From NCBI GenBank assembly GCA_910578745.1, contig CAJTSN010000057.1, positions 1 through 8,502 of the forward strand: a stretch of 8,502 bases of DNA, in the 5' to 3' direction. The position numbers were made by a program, and so were the translations under genes. The stretch is from an uncultured Bacilli bacterium (GTDB taxonomy: Bacteria > Bacillota_I > Bacilli_A > RF39 > UBA660). The notes below the pieces were generated by a model, which was given only the letters and a program-made list of their open reading frames with translations, did no database searches and had not been told where the DNA came from. Of this stretch, positions 1-6,418 are shown piece by piece (the first letter of the stretch is position 1; each line of letters opens with the position of its first letter).

Positions 1-47
1 CTTTAGAAGTAAGACAACTTCTTGATCCTGTTCTTGCTAAAGTATAG
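1..47 (+). CDS. 3' end of an unidentified gene cut by the window edge
   Basis: Reading from base 3, the sequence is open and gives LEVRQLLDPVLAKV, then a TAG stop at 45-47. The tail has mixed charged and hydrophobic residues. A good terminator hairpin overlaps the stop codon, as expected where a real gene ends. Fourteen residues are too few to assign a family. The other two forward frames hit stops sooner. The call rests mainly on the terminator at 33-57, and chance remains possible. Confidence 0.35.
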   Translation, partial: LEVRQLLDPVLAKV

Positions 48-57
48 CAGGTTTTTT
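33..57 (+). terminator. Rho-independent terminator of the upstream + strand gene
   Basis: CTTGCTA (33-39) pairs with TAGCAGG (45-51) to give a 7-bp stem with one G-U pair and a 5-nt loop. Six T residues follow at 52-57. The hairpin overlaps the stop codon of the partial gene at the left edge and separates that gene from the block that begins near 289. Confidence 0.6.
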
Positions 58-288
58 ATAATATTTTCAAAAGACTAATTGAAGAATTGATGCTTGTATT
101 ACCATCTATCAACAGCAATACAAACAAATCCTCATTTCAACTCTATTTAGTTATAGTTTTATGTAGAATTAAAATTTGGTTTTAATGTTTAAAGATTTAA
201 ACATTCTTATTGCAAAACTGTCTGGTATTTTTTGAATTTACTGTTCTTTTGCTAGGTTTTTATTTACATATGTTTTTATATTTTAAAT
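58..288. other. AT-rich intergenic stretch, no gene seen
   Basis: No frame of useful length with a ribosome binding site was found on either strand. The only structure seen is the 22-bp palindrome at 184-205, listed separately. This stretch lies between the terminator of the left-edge gene and the left inverted repeat, so it is probably host flank if the block from 289 to 5443 is an inserted unit. Confidence 0.5.
184..205. repeat. 22-bp perfect palindrome
   Basis: AATGTTTAAA (184-193) and TTTAAACATT (196-205) are exact reverse complements around a 2-nt centre. A hairpin with so small a loop is unfavourable in RNA, so a dimeric protein-binding site or a cruciform in DNA is more likely than a terminator. 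No T-tract follows. An AT-rich background makes such palindromes less surprising, so the functional meaning is uncertain. Confidence 0.45.
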
Positions 289-349
289 AAACCGAGGATA
301 ATATATGATTATCTGCGGTTAATTATAAAAATTGTGGATAACTTTTTAT
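289..349 (+). repeat. Left copy of the inverted repeat bounding the 5.15-kb block
   Basis: Bases 289-320 match the reverse complement of 5412-5443 without a mismatch (32 bp). Similarity continues with a few changes and a 2-nt length difference to AACTTTTTAT at 340-349 (right copy 5381-5390). The 32-bp core is itself an imperfect dyad: CCGAGGATAAT and ATTATCTGCGG are 11-nt arms, 9 of 11 complementary, around ATATG. The TPR gene starts about 195 nt downstream of the core. Either a mobile-element end or a shared operator/leader element would fit. Confidence 0.85.
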
Positions 350-401
350 TATCCGTCAGTTTTTGGCGGAAGGTGGAAAATTATCTGCAATTATGAAAAC
401 T

Positions 402-426
402 TAAAGGTATTTGAACATTACCTTTA
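402..426 (+). other. Stem-loop in the leader of the TPR gene
   Basis: TAAAGGTA (402-409) and TACCTTTA (419-426) form a perfect 8-bp stem with a 9-nt loop, about 90 nt upstream of the TTG start of the TPR gene. A short T-run (434-438) follows only after a gap, so this is not a convincing terminator. It could be a leader hairpin or an operator dyad. No function can be assigned from sequence. Confidence 0.4.
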
Positions 427-500
427 GACTATGTTTTTGTAAGGCATAATTAAAAAATACATAAAAATCTTAAGATATATTGCTAGTAATATAATATTAG

Positions 501-518
501 AGAGGAAGGAAATTATTG
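501..518 (+). promoter_or_regulatory. Ribosome binding site and TTG start of the TPR gene
   Basis: The purine run AGAGGAAGG (501-509) is followed by a 6-nt spacer and TTG at 516-518. An in-frame TAG at 498-500 excludes any earlier start, and the first in-frame ATG is about 80 codons downstream. TTG is therefore the only reasonable start. A TATAAT sits at 490-495 but is too close to the Shine-Dalgarno to be the -10 of this gene, so the promoter is not identified. Confidence 0.75.
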
Positions 519-2201
519 GAAAGCGTAACAGATTTTTTTAAGGAAAATAATGAATCTTTTACTATTTATGTTGTTGAACAACGGTTTGTAGTTGGAAGGG
601 GTGCCGATTATTTTCGTTCTTTCAAAGGAAAAGAGAACTATATTGATACAAATAATTTAATAAAAAACAGATTAACAAGAATAGTTGAAACTATAAATAA
701 GCATATTCCAAACACTGCTGACTTGATAAAACATTGTTTTGCTAAGTTATCACCAATGAGCATAATTGATATTATTTCTTCGTTAAGCAAATTATTTTCA
801 GTAAATGAGCATCAAGCAGTAGGTCCAGAAGTTATTGATCCAATTATTATTCAGGAAGGGAATATATTACCTAAATATATAAATCAAATAATTTCATTAC
901 ATAAGAGTAGTATACTTAGACCTGTAATTATAATATTGCTAAAAGATAATGACTTTGACAGAGCAAAAAAATTATTATCAGGATGCCCACACAATACAAA
1001 TATAAAAATGATAAAAAATAGTGGTAAAATGGAAATATATAAAGTAATAAATTGTGGTGCCAACAGTCCAGATGAATTTTTAGATGCCTTTGCTCATCAT
1101 TGTTTTAGTACATGTTCAAATACAAGGCGCAATATTATTTGTAATGAAGAATGGGCTGAAAATTCTATAATCAAACAATATTCGCCTACTATATTACAGA
1201 TGCGTACCAATTTATTATTTAAAGATAAGACATTAATACGAACTGATTTGAATGATTTAGTAACAGAAATCAGCAAAGTAATAGGAGATTCTGATTATGA
1301 TAATACTTTATTGCGTTCATTTGAATGCATGGTAAGATTATTTAGAGTCTTTTGTAATGATGGTGGAAATCAAGATATACAAAAAGCTTACAATTTAGCC
1401 AAAAATCTTGGCAATGAAATATTGTTGGCACATGTTTATAGGTGTTCTTATTTTTTGGAACAATTTTCATTTAGTGATAGAATAAAAATGATGGAAGAAG
1501 GTCATGATATATTTTTACAAAATGGAATGGAAGATCATGCTATATATTGTAAAAATAACGCTCTTGTAAGACAATTTGATTTAGATTTTGTATCTATAAC
1601 AGATTTTCTTTCATTGCAAGAAGAGGCAATTTATAATGTTCCGAGCTTAGTTGGAATGTCTCATATTCTCAATAATGTCGGTGTTGCTCATTTAATGAAT
1701 GGATATCCAGAGGATGCGATAACCTTTTTTGAAAAGGGTTTAGACTATGCATATAGACCAGAAAGGTGTGTACAAAAGGCTGCTTTATTGACTAATTGTT
1801 TGATTGCAAAATCATATTGTTTTTTTACAGTTGAAGAGAGTGAAATATTTAAAATAATGAATTTAATTTTTGATAATAATGAATTACTTAATCTTCCATT
1901 TTTATCTGCAAGGTATGCATTGAATACAATTTCTGTAGCCTTTAAGTACAATACTGATTTAGGTAAAGAGTTGCTGGATTTATATCCTGTAGGTAAACTT
2001 ATTTGTCAATCACTTTTGAATAACAAATTAGGATCAGGACAATTGCTATTACAAATGGATACATTAAAAAATAAGTATAGAGGCTTTAGAATATCAGAAT
2101 CTATCAAACAACCTGAACATTTTCTTGATGTAACTGGAATGAGAAAACGATTTATAATGAAAAATGGATATAATCCTGCATTATTTAGTACATGGTTTTA
2201 A
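516..2201 (+). CDS. TPR-like protein of unknown function, 561 residues
   Basis: This is a long intact frame with TTG start and strong Shine-Dalgarno. No signal peptide or membrane segment is visible, so it is probably cytoplasmic. The C-terminal half is helical and repeat-like. Around residues 378-445 it has tetratricopeptide-like spacing (NNVGVAHLMNGYPEDAITFF, then a second helix pair), which usually marks a protein-protein or peptide-binding scaffold. The N-terminal half (about 1-250) has no P-loop, HTH or catalytic motif that I recognise. A hydrophobic strand PVIIILLK near residue 135 followed by DNDFDRAKKLL suggests an alpha/beta element, but no enzyme family. The gene faces the minus-strand biosynthetic-type operon, and both lie inside the same inverted repeats. 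A regulator or scaffold linked to that operon is an inference. The gene is real; its function is unknown. Confidence 0.85.
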   Translation: MESVTDFFKENNESFTIYVVEQRFVVGRGADYFRSFKGKENYIDTNNLIKNRLTRIVETINKHIPNTADLIKHCFAKLSPMSIIDIISSLSKLFSVNEHQAVGPEVIDPIIIQEGNILPKYINQIISLHKSSILRPVIIILLKDNDFDRAKKLLSGCPHNTNIKMIKNSGKMEIYKVINCGANSPDEFLDAFAHHCFSTCSNTRRNIICNEEWAENSIIKQYSPTILQMRTNLLFKDKTLIRTDLNDLVTEISKVIGDSDYDNTLLRSFECMVRLFRVFCNDGGNQDIQKAYNLAKNLGNEILLAHVYRCSYFLEQFSFSDRIKMMEEGHDIFLQNGMEDHAIYCKNNALVRQFDLDFVSITDFLSLQEEAIYNVPSLVGMSHILNNVGVAHLMNGYPEDAITFFEKGLDYAYRPERCVQKAALLTNCLIAKSYCFFTVEESEIFKIMNLIFDNNELLNLPFLSARYALNTISVAFKYNTDLGKELLDLYPVGKLICQSLLNNKLGSGQLLLQMDTLKNKYRGFRISESIKQPEHFLDVTGMRKRFIMKNGYNPALFSTWF

Positions 2202-2238
2202 GTAACATGAGATTGTTGAATACTAATAGTATAGTACA

Positions 2239-2284
2239 TTAAAAACTGTTCTGAAGTAGTATGTGTGATTTGTACAGAATAGTT
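2239..2284 (-). terminator. Terminator of the SDR/lactonase/ATP-grasp operon, between convergent units
   Basis: AACTGTTCTG (2244-2253) pairs with CAGAATAGTT (2275-2284) to form a 10-bp stem with one G-U pair and a 21-nt loop. Read on the minus strand, the stem is followed at once by TTTTT (2243-2239), a good intrinsic terminator just past the ATP-grasp stop codon. On the + strand the hairpin is followed only by a weak T-rich run, so it may also act, less efficiently, on the TPR gene that ends at 2201. Confidence 0.75.
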
Positions 2285-2294
2285 CCTTAATTTC

Positions 2295-3314
2295 CTATAA
2301 ATGAGCTAACATTGAGTTTGCCAATAAAAAGCTATTTATATTAATTGAATCAAATAATTGGTTGTATATTTTAATAAGCGAATAAAATGAATCTTTTTCA
2401 TCAATGGCATCAAATGAAAAACAAAAGTTATTATTGTTTCGTATAGTAGGCATTACATTAACTTCAATAAAGTATGTATCATCAAAAAGTATTTTATCAT
2501 TTTTAAGATTATGATAGTAACCTTTCTCTGTACACTTAACACGAGCATCTATTCGGCAAAAATTTTTTAAAGATATTGTGTTTACTAATTCTTGATATTT
2601 TGTTATTATTTTTTTATCTAAATTAACTTTTTTCATTTTATAGCCTTGCCGTAATTGCTTATATTTTTGATTATTATACCAATTTAAATCTTGATTTTCA
2701 GGTAGATAAATAACGCTTGGTAATAATTCCATTTTGTTTGTTATTACATTATAGGATATGGGAGTTGTCAGTTCATAACCTGCAATAAATTCCTGATATA
2801 TGCCATCTTTATAATTTTTGTTTATTCCCCTTGTAACTCCAAGGCTATTACCAAGATTAATTGGTCGAAAAATCCCGTTTTTATTTTTTATATTTAAAGT
2901 TTTCGGAACGTTTAATCCTATCGCATGAGCAATTAAGTTTGACAATAATTTATTTTCACCAACTACAATAGATTCTGCACTGCATGGTATACAAGGAACA
3001 TTGATTGAGCTACACGTTGCTGGTACTAATGCCATAGAAGATAAATTGTAAGTTCCTGAATTCATATTTAATACAAAATCGATATGAGGTAATGTTTTAT
3101 TGATGGCTTTCTCCACAAAAGTTCTTACATCTAAAATAAGAGGTAAACAATGTAGTTCTTGTATAGCGTTCATCCAGTTAGTAATAACATTGCTTTTCCA
3201 AATAAAGAAATGTTCAAATCCAGAGGAATTATCTCCTTCGAAAATATATACCAATGCGATAGTTTTTCCTTTTATTTTATTAATTTTTCTTTCTAATTTT
3301 TCACTCTTTTCCAT
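2295..3314 (-). CDS. ATP-grasp ligase related to D-alanine-D-alanine ligase, 339 residues
   Basis: The protein is predicted to activate a carboxylate as acyl-phosphate with ATP and join it to an amine. A Ddl-like layout is visible. There is a linker helix with ENKLLSNLIAHAIGLNVP (about 120-137), equivalent to the D/NK-hxxxhhxxxGhxhP segment of Ddl. The ATP-binding strand and Ser loop are RPINLGNSLGV (150-160), then QEFIAGYEL (174-182). Metal ligands are RIDAR (Asp256) and IEVNVMP (Glu284, Asn286). Two differences from Ddl stand out: the usual Lys before the Pro is Arg150, and the final PGMT-type motif reads MPTIR, so the substrate is probably not D-Ala. The second ATG (3314) is chosen because GAAAGG runs directly into the first ATG (3323) but sits about 8 nt from the second. 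It is the last gene of a three-gene operon, 56 nt after the lactonase. Family confidence is high; substrate unknown. Confidence 0.85.
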   Translation of the reverse strand: MEKSEKLERKINKIKGKTIALVYIFEGDNSSGFEHFFIWKSNVITNWMNAIQELHCLPLILDVRTFVEKAINKTLPHIDFVLNMNSGTYNLSSMALVPATCSSINVPCIPCSAESIVVGENKLLSNLIAHAIGLNVPKTLNIKNKNGIFRPINLGNSLGVTRGINKNYKDGIYQEFIAGYELTTPISYNVITNKMELLPSVIYLPENQDLNWYNNQKYKQLRQGYKMKKVNLDKKIITKYQELVNTISLKNFCRIDARVKCTEKGYYHNLKNDKILFDDTYFIEVNVMPTIRNNNNFCFSFDAIDEKDSFYSLIKIYNQLFDSININSFLLANSMLAHL

Positions 3315-3370
3315 CAAATGCATCCTTTCAAATCTTTATCTTTCTATATTAATTAATATAAAATATAATA

Positions 3371-4405
3371 TTATAAATTTAAATTAGTAACATTTACTAA
3401 ACATGATGGCTGTGGTAAACTATAATGCAAATCTGTTTTAATTAATTTTTTCTTTTTTATACTTATGTGGAATGCTGAAATATTGTTTGAATATTGATTT
3501 GCAACAACTAAATTGTTTCCAATAATTTCAAAATCTCTAGGCCAATTGCCACCAGAATGGATAATATTAATTAAATATAAAAAACCATCCTTATCCATTT
3601 GGAACATACTTATACTATTATCTCCACGATTGGCAACAAATAGAAAATGTTTATAAATCTTAATTGAAGAGCAGAAATTTTTCCTTGCTATGTTTGTAGA
3701 AACAGTTTTTATTCTTTGTATAATTTTATACTTTTCATTTTCTTTTTTTAATACTATAATTTCACTTGATAGTTCGCAACATACATATATTAGTTGTTCA
3801 TTATAAAATGGATGAAATATCAAATGTCTTGGACCAACACCTTTAGGAAATTCTATTACTTGACGTGCCCATTTAATATTTTTATACAATTTAGAATAAA
3901 TATATAATTTATCTAATCCAAAATTAATCACATATAAATTATCATTTTTAATTTCGCTAAAATGAACATGTGGTAATTGTTGCCTTAATGGATGTACACC
4001 TTTTCCCTCATATTGAATAATACTATCAAATTCTAGGATTCTTTTTCCATTTGTTAATTTATACTTTGTCAGACTTCCAGAAGAATAGTTACTAATATAA
4101 ATAGCATTATGTGCTTCATCTATATATACATGACATGGGTCAGAACCAAATGTAGAATATATATAACTAATATTATTCTTATAATGATTATTTTTATATA
4201 CTAAAGTACCAATTTGTCCCTTTTTTAATTCAAGTGTATAAATAAAAATATTTTTGGATTTACAATACGAAACCCAGGATGGCTTTTCAAGCATAGAAAT
4301 ACCATATAATTTCTTAACTGCCCACAAACTAGTGTCTATTTCCAAAAAAACTATACCATCTTGTTTTATTTCAGCAAATGAACCAATACAAAGTTTTATC
4401 TTCAT
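3371..4405 (-). CDS. Seven-bladed beta-propeller lactonase, 6-phosphogluconolactonase (Pgl/YbhE) type, 344 residues
   Basis: Members of this family hydrolyse lactones such as 6-phosphogluconolactone or act on other cyclic esters. The length is typical (330-350). Family signatures occur in order: SNYSSGSLTKY (105-115), PHVH (145-148) followed by a YVINFGLDKLYIY strand, GVGPRHLIFHP (189-199), ELSSEIIVL (211-219), VANRGDNSISMF (258-269), a GGNWPRDFEI segment near 285-294, and VANQYSNNISAFHI (301-314). No signal peptide is visible, so it is probably cytoplasmic. The ATG at 4405 has AAAGGA 8 nt upstream; the overlapping ATG at 4410 stops after two codons. It lies 56 nt after the dehydrogenase and 56 nt before the ligase, on the same strand. 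In this context a role on a pathway intermediate seems likelier than the pentose phosphate pathway, since no glucose-6-phosphate dehydrogenase is near. The substrate is inference only. Confidence 0.85.
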   Translation of the reverse strand: MKIKLCIGSFAEIKQDGIVFLEIDTSLWAVKKLYGISMLEKPSWVSYCKSKNIFIYTLELKKGQIGTLVYKNNHYKNNISYIYSTFGSDPCHVYIDEAHNAIYISNYSSGSLTKYKLTNGKRILEFDSIIQYEGKGVHPLRQQLPHVHFSEIKNDNLYVINFGLDKLYIYSKLYKNIKWARQVIEFPKGVGPRHLIFHPFYNEQLIYVCCELSSEIIVLKKENEKYKIIQRIKTVSTNIARKNFCSSIKIYKHFLFVANRGDNSISMFQMDKDGFLYLINIIHSGGNWPRDFEIIGNNLVVANQYSNNISAFHISIKKKKLIKTDLHYSLPQPSCLVNVTNLNL

Positions 4406-4461
4406 TTCATTTTTCCTTTATTTATAATTAGTGTTTTAATTAATACAATTTTGATAAAATA

Positions 4462-5241
4462 CTATATTAAACTTCTTCCACCATCAATGGTAAATATATT
4501 ACCCGTTGTATATTCACTAAAATTTTCTATAATGCAAATGACAAATTGAGCAATCTCATCTGCACTAGCAATTCTTCTTAGTGGTATTTTATTTAATGTT
4601 TCATTTCTTTTTTGAATATCATTTATCCAATCTTTATTCATCGGAGTATCACATGCACCAAAAGAAACCCCTAAAACGTGAATATTATTTTGGATTAATT
4701 CCAAAGCCATTTCTTTGGCAAGCATTTCTACTCCTGCTTTTGATATATCATAAGCTAACTTATTAGTTCTAGGCTTTTTTGAATGAATGGATAACATATT
4801 TATAATTGTACCACTTTTCTCCATCATTTCTACAAGCAATTTGCTACAAATAAAGCACCCAACTAAATTAACATTAATTACTCTTTTAAAATCTTCAACT
4901 TTAATATTATTAAAATTATTAATTATTTGAATAGCAGCATTATTAATTAAAATATCAACTTTTTTGTATTTGCTTTTTATTATATTTTGTGCATATAAAA
5001 CATCATTATACTTTGAAATATCTGTTTTAATATAATTAAATTTTATACCTAATTCATTTTCTAATTTAACACCATTTTTACTGTCAATATCTAATCCAAA
5101 AACAACTGCCCCAGATTTTACAAAATTCTGTGTCAATGCTTTGCCAATACCACTATTGCTACCAGTAATAACAACAACTTTGTTTTGGATGCTAATCATC
5201 TCCTTTTTTATACAAGTAACTGTATATGATATAAATTCCAA
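4462..5241 (-). CDS. Short-chain dehydrogenase/reductase (classical SDR), 245-259 residues
   Basis: This is an NAD(P)-dependent oxidoreductase with a Rossmann fold. Numbered from the TTG at 5241, it shows TGSNSGIG (26-33), GLDID at the end of beta-2 (Asp51, an acidic residue that usually favours NAD(H)), INNAA (99-103), Asn125, Ser151, and Tyr164-x3-Lys168 in the motif YDISK. The last residues include the family-typical IDGGR. The tetrad Asn-Ser-Tyr-Lys is complete, so the enzyme should be active. The start is uncertain. TTG at 5241 has AAAGG 8 nt upstream. ATG at 5199 gives a more typical SDR N-terminus (MISIQNKVVVITG), but AAAGGAG touches it with no spacer. It is the first gene of the operon, with a 170-nt leader back to the right inverted repeat; a TTGACG at 5299-5294 is a possible -35 without a clear -10. 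Confidence 0.88.
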   Translation of the reverse strand: MEFISYTVTCIKKEMISIQNKVVVITGSNSGIGKALTQNFVKSGAVVFGLDIDSKNGVKLENELGIKFNYIKTDISKYNDVLYAQNIIKSKYKKVDILINNAAIQIINNFNNIKVEDFKRVINVNLVGCFICSKLLVEMMEKSGTIINMLSIHSKKPRTNKLAYDISKAGVEMLAKEMALELIQNNIHVLGVSFGACDTPMNKDWINDIQKRNETLNKIPLRRIASADEIAQFVICIIENFSEYTTGNIFTIDGGRSLI

Positions 5242-5650
5242 ACATATAGCCTTTATTACGTTTTAATAATTTACTTTTAAGCATAGTGGGCTACGTCAAG
5301 ACTTTATAATGCAGTAGATTGGCATTTAAGCGAGCCAGATTTACAAAGCCATTTTTAAATAATATGCCTACAATCAGCATATAAAAAGTTGTCCATAAAT
5401 TTTATTTTTTCAACCGCAGATAATCATATATTATCCTCGGTTTCTAATATAACATAATCTGGCAAAAAATGCTAGTACTTTTTTGGAAAATTCTTGAAAT
5501 AATTGTCATAATCCGTCATTTCAGTAACCAGTACACATTAATTGCAGCAAATTACTACATTCCCGAACATAAAAATTAACTGTAAAATATTGCATACACA
5601 TACCTGATCAAATTATCAGTTCTTAATAAATACAAACATTATAAAATATT
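5242..5650. other. Intergenic leader and flank holding the right inverted repeat, no intact gene
   Basis: From 5242 to 5380 this is the leader of the dehydrogenase operon. On the minus strand a stretch around 5362-5291 reads NGFVNLARLNANLLHYKVLT before a stop, and the frame 5519-5385 shows protein-like runs broken by stops. These may be relics of a decayed gene, but neither is strong enough for a gene call in such AT-rich DNA. From 5444 to 5650 nothing else was recognised. Confidence 0.4.
5381..5443 (-). repeat. Right copy of the inverted repeat bounding the 5.15-kb block
   Basis: Bases 5412-5443 are the exact reverse complement of 289-320. The weaker extension reaches 5381, where ATAAAAAGTT mirrors AACTTTTTAT at 340-349 of the left copy. 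Seen from the dehydrogenase operon, the repeat lies about 170 nt upstream of the start in the same orientation as the left copy lies ahead of the TPR gene. No target-site duplication is evident in the bases just outside the two cores. Confidence 0.85.
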
Positions 5651-5651
5651 T

Positions 5652-5678
5652 AAAAAGAGGAAGCTATTACGCTTCCCC
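5652..5678 (-). terminator. Rho-independent terminator for leftward transcription
   Basis: GGAAGC (5659-5664) and GCTTCC (5671-5676) form a 6-bp stem with a 6-nt loop, extended by one further G-C pair across a mismatch. On the minus strand the stem is followed by TCTTTTTA. The terminator lies about 11 nt past the stop of the last minus-strand frame (5689), so a transcription unit of the region 5689-6259 probably ended here. Confidence 0.6.
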
Positions 5679-5688
5679 TTCAAATTCA

Positions 5689-6119
5689 TTAATAGTTATA
5701 CACAACAAAACTACTCGAAAACCATTCTCTTTGTTTTGCACTTCTTTCAATACAATGCAATATCATCTGAACTAATAATAATTGAATTTCATGTGTAATA
5801 AACTTACATCCATTCCACAACCTACTTTCTATATTATTTTTTTGTGAGTTGCCTCTTGATATAATTCTATTTATAATACAAAGCATTTTTTATTGATACC
5901 TTGTTATATCTATTTATGCTATTTTCTCTTCTATCCATAATTGAGTAAACTCTTCATTTATTGTTTTCCATATCATACTATATGTACAATTTGATACAAT
6001 TATTTTTATGGTGTTATAAGATAATCTTGAAACTTTTCTAGCACTTCATAACTTTCTAAATATTCATAATTTGACAATTTCTTATTTCACATTGAATCTA
6101 CAAAATAAGTTAATTCACT
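5689..6119 (-). pseudogene. Decayed minus-strand coding region, family not recognised
   Basis: Three successive minus-strand frames look protein-like but do not join. At 6119-6006 the frame reads SELTYFVDSM, a TGA, then NKKLSNYEYLESYEVLEKFQ and a stop. At 6045-5914 another frame has no start codon and contains MIWKTINEEFTQLWIEEK. From ATG 5886 to 5689 a 65-residue frame ends in REWFSSSFVVYNY. Codon use looks coding-like, and a terminator follows at 5678-5652. The simplest reading is one or two small genes broken by frameshifts and stops. Only the last frame has a start codon, and its upstream AAGG is 12 nt away, so I do not call it as an intact gene. Confidence 0.35.
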
Positions 6120-6160
6120 ATACTGTGAGGATAGGACCATTCACCACAAAGGACGACTTT

Positions 6161-6253
6161 TCAAGTAGCCCATAAAGTAGTGTGACAGCATCCACCATCT
6201 GTAACTGCTACATGGTATCCCTCCCTCCATGTTGGATTTTGTTTATTGCACAT
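6161..6253 (-). CDS. Small Cys-containing peptide, 30 residues
   Basis: The ATG at 6253 has AAGGAGG 9 nt upstream (6269-6263); another in-frame ATG at 6259 is only 3 nt from it and less likely. The peptide begins MCNKQNPTWREGYHVAV, continues TDGGCCHTTLWAT and stops at TGA 6163-6161. It has three cysteines, two adjacent. The region is richer in G+C than its surroundings, which points to an origin in a mobile element. One base out of frame past the stop, the sequence stays open (EKSSFVVNGPILTV), so this may be the front of a once longer protein broken by a frameshift. Two hairpins precede it in the leader. I do not recognise a function. The ribosome binding site makes translation likely. Confidence 0.5.
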   Translation of the reverse strand: MCNKQNPTWREGYHVAVTDGGCCHTTLWAT

Positions 6254-6278
6254 AGGCATTATCCTCCTTGGATTTATT

Positions 6279-6302
6279 TACCCTTGCCAAAAAGCAAGGG
6301 TA
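6279..6302 (-). other. 9-bp hairpin in the leader of the small peptide gene
   Basis: TACCCTTGC (6279-6287) and GCAAGGGTA (6294-6302) are perfect reverse complements around a 6-nt loop that reads TTTTTG on the minus strand. It ends about 10 nt before the Shine-Dalgarno of the 30-residue peptide. No T-tract follows, so it is not an intrinsic terminator. A role in leader folding or in controlling translation is possible. Confidence 0.6.
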
Positions 6303-6378
6303 TGTAATACAGCTAGTCCATACAGTTCCGCGCTTTTCTAAAGTGGCTTTCTCTCCGTCTATGTTATGCACAGATTGA

Positions 6379-6418
6379 GCAGGGGACGGCCTAATACCGT
6401 GGCTCTGCTGTCCCCTGC
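6379..6418. other. Strong G+C-rich hairpin (12-bp arms)
   Basis: GCAGGGGACGGC (6379-6390) pairs with GCTGTCCCCTGC (6407-6418) over 12 bp with a single G-T position and a 16-nt loop. It is by far the most stable structure in this AT-rich part of the window. It lies upstream of the small peptide gene on the minus strand, so it would be in that transcript's leader. No T-tract follows on either strand, so it is not a plain terminator. It could be a structured leader, a small RNA, or a recombination or transfer-site hairpin. Confidence 0.6.

Noticed and set aside
333..341. TGTGGATAA, a perfect inverted DnaA-box consensus, possible origin element
   Set aside because: It is a single copy, and the matching position in the right repeat copy reads TATGGACAA, so it is not conserved between the two copies. 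There are no clustered boxes or dnaA/dnaN/rep genes.
490..495. TATAAT as the -10 box of the TPR gene
   Set aside because: A start about 7 nt later would fall inside the Shine-Dalgarno (501-509), and there is no good -35 at the right distance.
1745..1951. Minus-strand 68-codon frame inside the TPR gene
   Set aside because: It lies wholly within a well-supported gene on the other strand and has no convincing ribosome binding site.
3100..3387. + strand 95-codon frame over the ATP-grasp gene
   Set aside because: Antisense to a gene with clear family motifs; its hydrophobic composition is what reversed AT-rich coding DNA commonly gives.
4581..4766. + strand 61-codon frame over the dehydrogenase gene
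   Set aside because: Antisense to the conserved YxxxK region of the SDR; no independent support.
5689..5886. 65-residue minus-strand frame as an intact gene
   Set aside because: No good Shine-Dalgarno, no recognised family, and coding-like sequence upstream in other frames. Treated as part of a decayed region.
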